This document shows positions 60,801 to 64,000 of a DNA stretch of 64,000 bases, in pieces. The stretch's first letter is position 1, and each line of letters opens with the position of its first letter. Under the pieces are notes generated by a model. It was not told the origin of the DNA. It saw nothing but the letters and a program-made list of their open reading frames with translations, and did no database searches. Made by a program: the position numbers and the translations under genes. Source of the stretch: Sipunculus nudus (lineage: Eukaryota; Annelida; Sipuncula; Golfingiida; Sipunculidae); contig CM049311.1 of assembly GCA_026874595.1 (NCBI GenBank), positions 38,028,676 to 38,092,675 on the forward strand, in the 5' to 3' direction.

Positions 60801-63777
60801 TTTTGTAGACCGGCAAAATGGTCCACTGTATGTGGCCCCCATAATCTGTCGATATATGCGAAAAGCCGTGGGTGTACAGTCCATTCGTATTTCGGGTTTA
60901 GGCGGCTCAGACGGTTGGCGTGCGTATTTTGACTGCCCGCCAAGTATCCTGCTGATACTTCTGCGTTGATGCGGTGAGTTTTTATCCATATAGCTTTTGC
61001 GATCTTGGTCAACTGTGGACTTGGACCACCTCCATGATTGATATACGTCATAGCAGTAAAGTTGTCCGTCAACACGTGAACCAAATTTACCTGATAATAT
61101 GCTCGAACGCGTTGATCAACACTAACACAGCCATCAGTTCACGATAATTTTGACATTTTTGTGCTACATATGGTATCCAAAACCCGTACTTCAAAGTCCA
61201 TGCAGACACCCCCATAACCAGAAGGGCTTGCATCAGTAACAATTTGGATCTCAGGAACATGGAGTTTGATTCGGAAACCATTCCAACCGTCTATGGATTT
61301 CACCATCCATGTGAGGTCCTTTCGAGCTGCTTGAGTTATGAAAAGTATACTATTCCAGTCTGTTCTGGTACGTAACAAACGGTAAACACTACGCAGCATA
61401 AGCTTTCCCAGTCCAACAGCCAGCACAACTGATCACATTGACCACATTGACCAGCAGCACGAGCGAGCACTCTAGCAGATACTGATTACAGCCGTAGAAT
61501 TCGGGAAATGTCTTTTTTTTAACTTTTGACACTTAGAACTCGGTATCTGCAATATTGGAGTATCACACTCAGTATTCACAACGTATCCTAAGTATAGCTG
61601 TTTGCGAGAGGGAGTTAGCAAAGATTTATCCCAGTTGACAGTCCAGCCAAGGTCGTGTAGTAGTTTGAGGTAGTATCCCTGTGTTTTAGTATATCCGACT
61701 CAGACGCCAGAATAAGAAAATCATCCACGTATAACATAATTCTGATACCACGTGACCTAAGGAAAGTGACAACAGGTTTGAGACACTTGCCAAAAAAATA
61801 TGGACTGCAAGACAGACCAAAGGGTAACACACACCATCTATAAAATAGTCCACGCCAATGAAACCCCAGATAATCCCGATCAACTTCAGCGACGTTTACA
61901 TGATGAAAACCTTTCTTTATATCAAGTGTCACCATGTAATCATGTGGCTGAATGCATTTAGACACAACTCATATATCCTCATACTGGAAGCTGGTTTTTT
62001 TGCAATAATCATTGAGTTTACGTAAGTCATGAATTAGTCTGAGTTTTTTGTTTTTCTTGGGCACAACACCGATCGGCGAAACACAGTGTGGACGATAATC
62101 AAGTAGCTCAATAAGCTGTTAACCTATGGTTGGGTAAAATAATTCGTTCAGGTTCACGGTCAAAGGGAATGTGCACGCCCTCTATAAGCCAGTTCAGAAC
62201 GGTTTCATTGGTATTAATTAACTTCCAGTTATCAACACACTGTTGTAGCACCATCGCAACATACTGTGTAAAAGTATCTCAGTGGCACTTACCTGAGCAA
62301 TTTAATCATACTATATAATGATACACATGAATAATGTATAGTGAATGTTATGAAAATTTATACAACAGTATTACAGCATATCTCAAACAATGGTATAAAT
62401 TGTGATACACATATCTGGGTGAAATGTTATGACTGAATGTCATCATCGGTGAGTCGCTGGTAAGGATCACGTTCATTGCGTGACTGGTTTCCACAAATGA
62501 ATGATCAAATGACACAATTTCTATAACTACAGTTAAATCAATGTACAACATGACTTTGGATGTTAATCTCTGTGTATATATTCTGGGCCGGCCATATAAA
62601 CTAAATCAAGGGGTGTTTTTCAAATCAAGTAAAAATTTTCATTTAGAAAAATCGAAAAAAACATTATTGGTAAAATCCAACATTCCAGGTCTCCATCATT
62701 GAACGCCATTTTTTGCCGCTGAGTTTGAATCCCCATATTGGATGCTTTTTTCAAACACCAAATATTTTCCTGTGAAATAAATAACCAAACTCAGGTTACG
62801 CTACTGCATATTATTCTTCATATCTTTAATAATCTGAAAATGTATGAATAGTGTGTCACCTTCATGTCAAGTAGGGACTCTGCGATGGCTTGATGACAAG
62901 ATGTCTGATCACTCAGCAGCTGAACAGTGGTCTCTAGCTGTCGCTCTAAGTTCTTTCTGAGTGTTGTAAGCTGGGAGGAGTGATGGACGACCATCATCAG
63001 GCCCTCAACCTGAAATTTTCAGATGTTCAGTGATATATGGATCCCACTTGTGATCTGAGCCTTTGCTTTACATACCTTGCCCTCCTAACTAAGCCCAACA
63101 TGAAAATGTTAAACTAGTTTTGATTCCAAGAAACCATTTATTTCAAAATAGTATATGCTCCTTAGACAGAGGTTAAACACTACAGCCATTCCAGATCTCC
63201 TTCCTTTTAAATGCTTAATTGTATATGACAAAATTCCCCAGAGAAATATCTGATAAATTTGGCTTAATGGCAACAGATATGGAGACATATTTTTGTCAAT
63301 TCCTCTGAATACTAAATCTGTCAGTGCTATGTGAGCCTTATAACATTACAGTTTTACAAATGAGCAGATAAACAGACAGTAGGATGCCATTTACACGTAG
63401 CACTGAATAACACTGTAGATAACATAAATATTGCTATAACATGGTTTTGTCACTGCAAGATGAATAACAGCTATATGAGACAGAGCATCTGTCACAGTAA
63501 GATGACTTACAGCAATGTGAGACAGAGCTATTGTGGTCTCAGCAGTGGGATCTACTTTGAGCGATTCCCCCGTCCATTCTGGACACTGATTGGACCCGTG
63601 TTCCTTACACCCTGAGCATTTGACCAGTAGGAGGTAGCCTTCTTTGTTTGGTGTGACGACTGTCCTGCTGTCCTCACGGCCTGAGGTAACGTTCAGCAGT
63701 TTCACGATCTGAGTCATGTCATCAGCTATGTCCTTAGGTATGAACATTAAGTAGGCTGCACTGTGTGGGGCAATAAG
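30752..63777 (-). CDS. MAP3K4: MAP3K4 (MEKK4) kinase gene, copy B, C-terminal 15 exons
   Basis: Serine/threonine MAP kinase kinase kinase, expected in the cytoplasm, that phosphorylates the MAP2Ks of the p38 and JNK pathways. Fifteen exons join with GT/AG sites and consistent phases into 2,088 nt (695 residues plus stop). The visible residues 1-365 match the vertebrate MAP3K4 central region (for example YNFGFEYQKEV and RGRGVRPRWANQG). The kinase domain follows: glycine loop GEGQFGK from residue 428, ATP lysine in MAMKE at 450, HRD at 539-541, DFG at 559-561, APE at 587-589, all present. The linker between the SHVIGEK segment and the kinase is about 140 residues, shorter than I recall for vertebrates. 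The GADD45-binding N-terminus and the start codon lie beyond the right edge (vertebrate protein about 1,600 residues). The family assignment is very secure; exon boundaries are inferred from sequence without transcripts. Confidence 0.95.
32248..32427 (-). CDS. MAP3K4: MAP3K4 exon 14, copy B (residues 620-679)
   Basis: 180 nt, phase 0/0, acceptor TTTGCAG and donor AAG|GTACCT. It starts RPWSELENNMQIMFKVGMGS and ends QNHPFVK. It completes the kinase C-lobe, including the RW of subdomain XI (DPKERWTA). Confidence 0.97.
32504..32671 (+). mobile_element. tRNA-derived SINE in intron 13 (copy B)
   Basis: Same SINE as 4728-4895, in the intron between exons 13 and 14 of the intact gene and antisense to it. 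Confidence 0.6.
34273..34379 (-). CDS. MAP3K4: MAP3K4 exon 13, copy B (residues 584-619)
   Basis: 107 nt, phase 1 to 0, acceptor TTGCAG and donor AAAG|GTGAGT. It reads AFMAPEVITRNLQGGSGRAS then DIWSLGCVVIEMMTGK. It holds the APE motif and helix F (DIWSLG). Confidence 0.97.
35226..35345 (-). CDS. MAP3K4: MAP3K4 exon 12, copy B (residues 544-583)
   Basis: 120 nt, phase 1/1, acceptor GCTAG and donor ACTG|GTGGGT. It reads GANIFLRSDGLLKLGDFGCA and on to EVNTLVGTT. It carries the metal-binding DFG and the activation loop. Confidence 0.97.
36800..36959 (-). CDS. MAP3K4: MAP3K4 exon 11, copy B (residues 491-543)
   Basis: 160 nt, phase 0 to 1, acceptor ATTACAG and donor AAAG|GTAAAA. It reads DEMLIFMEYCDEGTLEDIAR and ends HEHGIVHRDIK. 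It covers the hinge, helices D and E, and the catalytic HRD; the next residue, Gly of HRDIKG, spans the intron. Confidence 0.97.
37341..38271. repeat. 17-bp minisatellite in intron 10, copy B
   Basis: Same array as 9565-10495, equal length, with one substitution noticed (37816). Confidence 0.92.
38325..39391. mobile_element. TA-flanked inverted-repeat element, copy B
   Basis: Same element as 10549-11615, in intron 10 of the intact gene. Confidence 0.72.
39450..39566 (-). CDS. MAP3K4: MAP3K4 exon 10, kinase N-lobe (residues 452-490)
   Basis: 117 nt, phase 0/0, acceptor AAACAG and donor AGG|GTGAAT. It reads IRFQPNDHQTIKDIADEIKI and ends YFGVELHR, close to vertebrate MAP3K4; it covers the alpha-C helix region. 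The large duplication ends in the intron only 7 nt past this donor, so copy A has no counterpart of this exon. Confidence 0.97.
39567..40229 (-). other. Intron 9
   Basis: Bounded by the exon 9 donor GTGAGG and the exon 10 acceptor AAACAG. Contains a G-rich tract at about 40126-40165 (GGTAGGGGGGTGGGGTGGGG), quadruplex-prone on the plus strand, so C-rich in the transcript. Otherwise nothing seen. Confidence 0.7.
40230..40486 (-). CDS. MAP3K4: MAP3K4 exon 9, start of kinase domain (residues 366-451)
   Basis: 257 nt, phase 1 to 0, acceptor ATCCAG and donor GTGAGG. It starts EVEPGRIRQKRVLTAVQGLE and continues through YEQRMIGRV, a basic helix comparable to the vertebrate KRYREMRRKNIIGQV stretch. 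It then enters the kinase domain: VNFKWQRGIKLGEGQFGKVY, ending GELMAMKE. It supplies the glycine-rich loop and the ATP-binding lysine. Confidence 0.95.
40487..42710 (-). other. Intron 8
   Basis: 2.2 kb with no recognised element. Only homopolymer T tracts (about 40678, 40717) and short random frames. Confidence 0.6.
42711..42809 (-). CDS. MAP3K4: MAP3K4 exon 8 (residues 333-365)
   Basis: 99 nt, phase 1/1, acceptor ACTATAG and donor AAAG|GTATCA. It reads GRSVGDRNSGVEIREGEDGG and on to EKDQNK, a charged linker between the regulatory part and the kinase domain. Support is the open frame and phases that fit exons 7 and 9; similarity to vertebrates is low. Confidence 0.8.
43611..45174. mobile_element. 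TA-flanked inverted-repeat DNA transposon remnant in intron 7, 1,564 bp
   Basis: The left end CCATAGATCCGCGTTTTGCC and the right end (reverse complement CTGTAGATCCGCATTTTGCC) are inverted repeats, with TA immediately outside on both sides (43609-43610, 45175-45176). Subterminal GCGGCTATAAAA is repeated at 43636 and 43692. Inside, a block of about 270 bp (GCATATATTATGATC, GATGTCCCATT, AAAGGCGCAAG) is tandemly repeated at about 44217-44460, 44490-44700 and 44700-44760. The frame at 44911-45186 runs past the element end and resembles no transposase I know. Tc1/mariner/pogo type is inferred from TA. Confidence 0.65.
45175..46065 (-). other. Part of intron 7, nothing recognised
   Basis: AT-rich, no repeat copy elsewhere in the window and no protein-like frame. 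42810-43608, the exon-8-proximal part of the same intron, is likewise featureless. Confidence 0.5.
46066..46850. repeat. About 26-bp minisatellite derived from exon 7 splice donor
   Basis: On the minus strand the unit is close to CACACCATTCATTACAG|GTAAGCT. This repeats the exon 7 end and donor (CACACCATTCCCAACAG|GTAAGCT). Roughly 30 units; by eye about 16 keep a perfect ACAGGTAA core in addition to the real donor at 46832. Open frames such as the one ending at 46735 run through it and are artefacts. Confidence 0.88.
46833..46964 (-). CDS. MAP3K4: MAP3K4 exon 7 (residues 289-332)
   Basis: 132 nt, phase 1/1, acceptor TTTTAG-like (GTTTAG) and donor CAACAG|GTAAGC. It encodes a Ser/Thr/Pro/Arg-rich linker (RQSVLRYPSWPEGRTTRSLS, then EPPTPFPT), probably disordered and a likely phosphorylation region. 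The exon's 3' end and donor seeded the minisatellite that follows it. The protein match is weaker here, but both phases fit the neighbouring exons. Confidence 0.82.
47040..47580. repeat. Degenerate dispersed repeat in intron 6
   Basis: Two related halves (about 47100-47230 and 47390-47530) share AAAGGTCA...ACTTCATC..TAACCCAT and GGTCCAT/GATCCATG blocks. Class not recognised. Confidence 0.4.
47624..47693 (-). CDS. MAP3K4: MAP3K4 exon 6 (residues 266-288)
   Basis: 70 nt, phase 0 to 1, acceptor TTGTAG. It reads DLKHSINYCISHVIGEKSLP, like the vertebrate LMNECIGHVIGKPHSP. Two donors 9 nt apart both keep phase 1: GTCAGT (used here, low end 47624) and GTAGTC (low end 47633). They would include or omit three residues (Gly-Ser-Pro). 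Confidence 0.88.
47745..47995. repeat. Dispersed repeat in intron 5, related to 19590-19805
   Basis: Same block order as 19590-19805 (TTTTAACTGCTGCTTTG through TCTTGTTGGTCTGATTCTTG). No coding capacity. Confidence 0.65.
48110..48430. repeat. Possible dispersed repeat in intron 5
   Basis: CCAGCCACCAGGAGGGTATG to CCCCCCATGACGGAGGCTAG, with text (CTCAAGCAACCATGAACAGA, ATCTCATGAAATTTTTAGGG) of the kind seen in invertebrate dispersed repeats. No second copy in the window, so low confidence. Confidence 0.3.
48649..48730 (-). CDS. MAP3K4: MAP3K4 exon 5 (residues 238-265)
   Basis: 82 nt, phase 2 to 0, acceptor CTGCAG and donor GTGAGT. It reads (R)WANQGLEFLIVVCDSKI and ends LSEEEFS, matching RWATQGFDFLQAIEPAFI of vertebrate MAP3K4. 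Confidence 0.93.
49264..49612. repeat. About 71-bp minisatellite derived from exon 4 end and donor
   Basis: The donor-equivalent positions are 49297, 49368, 49441, 49511 and the real one at 49583 (spacing 71, 73, 70, 72). Each unit contains the last about 28 nt of exon 4 (minus strand GTGAACGAGGCCGAGGAGTA then AGGCCAAG) followed by intron text (ACTGTTCATTTTATG, AAATGTGGCA). Three of the four extra copies keep CCAAG|GTA; the one at 49511 has lost the GT. Confidence 0.88.
49585..49718 (-). CDS. MAP3K4: MAP3K4 exon 4 (residues 194-237)
   Basis: 134 nt, phase 0 to 2, acceptor TTTCAG and donor CCAAG|GTAAGC. It reads YQKEVTRLVSGELRVKLATG and ends CERGRGVRP plus a split Arg; vertebrate MAP3K4 has YHKEVVRLMSGEF and CESGRGTRPRW. 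Its last 28 nt and the donor have been copied into a minisatellite in the following intron. Confidence 0.95.
49805..49990. repeat. Dispersed repeat in intron 3 (ACAGTGAAACC... GGACACCTCTCTATTGCGG)
   Basis: Short element with repeated GGACA(C)CT blocks (49835, 49857, 49878, 49929). Class uncertain; possibly a MITE. No coding. Confidence 0.4.
50358..51832 (+). mobile_element. GGTGGCGCCACC tandem-array element, copy P1 (intron 3)
   Basis: Begins AACTAGAATACGGATACTCA, with GTATCCGCCAAAATCAGAG (50412). It contains palindrome units (50709, 50933, 51075, 51224, 51352, 51505) and a non-repeated tail with AGGTCAGAGGTCA (about 51651), and ends AATTTTGGCGGATACAAT. Its outer GTATCCGCCAAAA and TTTTGGCGGATAC are inverted repeats. 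The architecture (unique ends, central tandem array, 3' hairpin) resembles the bivalve pearl/HINE Helitron-like class; that is inference. Confidence 0.7.
52266..52427 (-). CDS. MAP3K4: MAP3K4 exon 3 (residues 140-193)
   Basis: 162 nt, phase 0/0, acceptor TTTCAG and donor GTACTG. It starts NKAMELREQVARAIAQVDDK and ends YNFGFE, matching the vertebrate LELCNRISNAIDRVD to YNFGFE segment. Two copies of one repeat element flank it in the same orientation, and its loss would keep the frame. Confidence 0.93.
52641..54611 (+). mobile_element. GGTGGCGCCACC tandem-array element, copy P2 (intron 2)
   Basis: Best-preserved copy. It begins AACTAGAATATGGGTAGTCG with TGTATCCGCCTAAATCAGAG. Eleven palindrome units follow (52885, 53013, 53162, 53292, 53441, 53572, 53720, 53850, 54000, 54132, 54281), their spacing alternating about 130 and 149, so the true unit is about 280 bp. 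The tail is GC-rich (GCGGCGGCGGCGGCTGCGG, about 54542) and the end is a hairpin (54579-54608, arms GTATCCGC.AAAAC and GTTTTGGCGGATAC). No protein frame; open frames across it are repeat artefacts. Confidence 0.75.
54802..57428 (+). mobile_element. AACAAGGG/hairpin element, copy 1 (intron 2)
   Basis: Starts AACAAGGGACCTATGGGTCA with GCTCAGCTG. It ends in CGGACGGACAGACGG simple repeat and a hairpin (57396-57424, arms AGCTCAGATGACT and AGTCAGCTGAGCT, loop TAT) plus AAAA. Two internal copies of a block with GCCATGGTCAAAGTTGGGCA lie at about 56160 and 56837. The first 77 bp match 63924-64000 almost exactly. No transposase or helicase frame. Confidence 0.6.
57437..59336 (+). mobile_element. AACAAGGG/hairpin element, copy 2 (intron 2)
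   Basis: Starts AACAAGGGACCTATGGGTCA eight bases after copy 1 ends and finishes with the same CGGACGGAC tract and hairpin (59304-59332). It shares the GCCATGGTCAAAGTTGGGCA block (58750). It contains a 27-G run (58443-58469). Its start is also found at 19088-19236 in the opposite direction. Confidence 0.6.
58443..58469 (+). repeat. 27-base G homopolymer
   Basis: A run of 27 G interrupted by nothing, ending in A at 58470. Lengths of such runs are unreliable in assemblies. The proline-rich minus-strand frames here are artefacts of this tract. Confidence 0.9.
59469..60413 (-). pseudogene. Tyrosine recombinase of the retroelement, two pieces
   Basis: 60123-60413 encodes an N-terminal core-binding-like domain (SILNNYDRHIAQFHEFCASK). 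59469-60065 encodes the catalytic domain in another frame. In the latter (198 residues) DFRPTGATMQ holds the second Arg (R149), VGHW the His/Trp (171-172) and FFFDHYVHA the Tyr nucleophile (Y182). The expected first catalytic Arg region reads LTLMLHLWDVA, with no Arg at the usual place. It would make DNA strand exchange for element integration; here it is split by a frameshift or stop near 60100. Confidence 0.82.
60554..61430 (-). pseudogene. RNase H and connection region of the retroelement
   Basis: The motif IVTDASPSGYGG (about 61230) gives the first catalytic Asp, NYRELMAVLVLI (about 61135) the Glu and VHVLTDNFTA (about 61075) the next Asp. The expected last Asp in NxxADxLSR reads NTHANRLSR, so Asn replaces it. 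The region after it (VDHFAGLQNTQLPMFNSRFW and VVAPYWPSQPWF) is typical of this retroelement class. Two frame changes (near 61140 and 61085) break the frame. Confidence 0.8.
61540..62290 (-). pseudogene. Reverse transcriptase domain, frameshifted
   Basis: Successive frames read CVSPIGVVPKKNKKLRLIHD (about 62095-62030), then DYMVTLDIKKGFHHVNV, VLPFGLSCSPYFFG and the catalytic MLYVDDFLIL (about 61745-61715), then LGWTVNWDKSLLTPSRKQLY (about 61645-61585). These are the ordered RT motifs of DIRS-type pol. A stop in the N-terminal part (TAY then stop, about 62120), another after YEDI (about 61968) and a frameshift near 61680 break it. Confidence 0.85.
62301..62859 (-). other. Distal part of intron 2, nothing recognised
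   Basis: AT-rich sequence between the 5' side of the retroelement relic and exon 2's donor. Short frames only. Confidence 0.5.
62860..63009 (-). CDS. MAP3K4: MAP3K4 exon 2 (residues 90-139)
   Basis: 150 nt, phase 0/0, acceptor TTTCAG and donor GTGACA. It reads VEGLMMVVHHSSQLTTLRKN onward, aligning with a helical stretch of vertebrate MAP3K4 (VDNLLLVVMQSAHLTIQRK). The next intron is 10.4 kb long and holds most of the transposon load of the gene. Confidence 0.9.
63511..63777 (-). CDS. MAP3K4: MAP3K4 exon 1 of window (residues 1-89)
   Basis: 267 nt, phase 0 at both ends, acceptor TTACAG and donor GTAAGT. It begins LIAPHSAAYLMFIP and ends TTIALSHIA. It corresponds to the vertebrate MAP3K4 segment just before the VDNLLLVVMQ helix. 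The segment in between, with a CSGCKEHGSNQC cysteine cluster, is less conserved. More exons must lie to the right of the window. Confidence 0.85.
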
Positions 63778-63923
63778 CTGTAACACAAGATGTAATAATC
63801 TGACTAATGCGAAACTAAATATAATGATATTACAGGGTAAATATAGGGTAAAGCTGACAGAAACTGCATATTACCAAGATAATGACACTAAAGGCAATGA
63901 TACCATTGGCTTAACTACCTTGT

Positions 63924-64000
63924 AACAAGGGACCTATGGGTCACGACGCTCAGCTGTTATATATGATAAAAAAATATTATTTAGAAATGAGACACATGCT
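63924..64000 (+). mobile_element. AACAAGGG-family element start, cut by window edge
   Basis: Matches 54802-54878 with one or two differences (for example GAGACAC against GAGGCAC). It lies just upstream of exon 1 acceptor in the gene's next intron. The rest is outside the window. Confidence 0.7.

Larger units (their letters stand above)
59469..62300 (-). mobile_element. Broken DIRS/Ngaro-like tyrosine-recombinase retrotransposon
   Basis: On the minus strand the order is reverse transcriptase (about 62290-61540), RNase H (about 61430-60940) with a conserved downstream region (to about 60554), then tyrosine recombinase (60413-59469). No integrase, envelope or methyltransferase was recognised. 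Frameshifts and stops split every domain. This order with a tyrosine recombinase in place of a DDE integrase defines the DIRS order; RT-RH-YR without a methyltransferase fits Ngaro or a reduced DIRS. Termini (split or inverted repeats) were not found. It lies in MAP3K4 intron 2 in the sense direction. Confidence 0.85.

Overview
The window is animal nuclear DNA: AT-rich, intron-rich and full of repeats. All convincing protein coding on the host side belongs to one gene on the minus strand, an orthologue of MAP3K4 (MEKK4), the MAP kinase kinase kinase upstream of p38 and JNK. I can join 15 exons (63777 down to 30752) with GT/AG boundaries and matching phases into 2,088 nt, which is the C-terminal 695 residues and the stop codon. 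The N-terminal half of the protein lies beyond the right edge. The repeat types (arrays with GGTCAAGGTCACAGG, arrays around GGTGGCGCCACC, elements starting AACAAGGGACC and elements ending in a GAGCTAAAA hairpin) are ones I associate with mollusc genomes, so a bivalve or gastropod is my best guess. That is inference, not proof.

Layout: bases 1-11666 and 27777-39442 are the same sequence, in the same orientation, at a constant offset of 27,776 and with only four differences noticed. Both copies hold MAP3K4 exons 11-15 (kinase lobe from the hinge side to the stop codon). Only the right copy (copy B) is joined to exons 1-10. The left copy (copy A) stops 7 nt short of where the exon 10 donor would be and runs into repeat DNA. 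The simplest reading is a head-to-tail duplication of a 27,776-bp unit (11667-39442), whose first copy runs off the left edge. An assembly duplication is the main alternative.

Between the copies, 11667-27776 has no recognisable gene. It holds about 140-bp tandem arrays rich in nuclear-receptor-like half-sites (11.98-13.7 kb), two array families built round the GGTGGCGCCACC palindrome (14.1-17.5 kb), a clean 134-bp x 11 satellite (22047-23520), and two Harbinger-like TTA-flanked elements (25253-26355 and 26768-27106).

From 39.4 to 64 kb the gene's introns carry many insertions: a TA-flanked inverted-repeat element, two minisatellites that each grew out of an exon end plus its splice donor, two tandem-array elements either side of exon 3, two back-to-back AACAAGGG/hairpin elements, and a broken tyrosine-recombinase (DIRS/Ngaro-like) retrotransposon lying in the gene's sense direction.

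Functionally the window is one signalling kinase gene plus transposon and satellite material. There is no operon, CRISPR array or prokaryotic feature.
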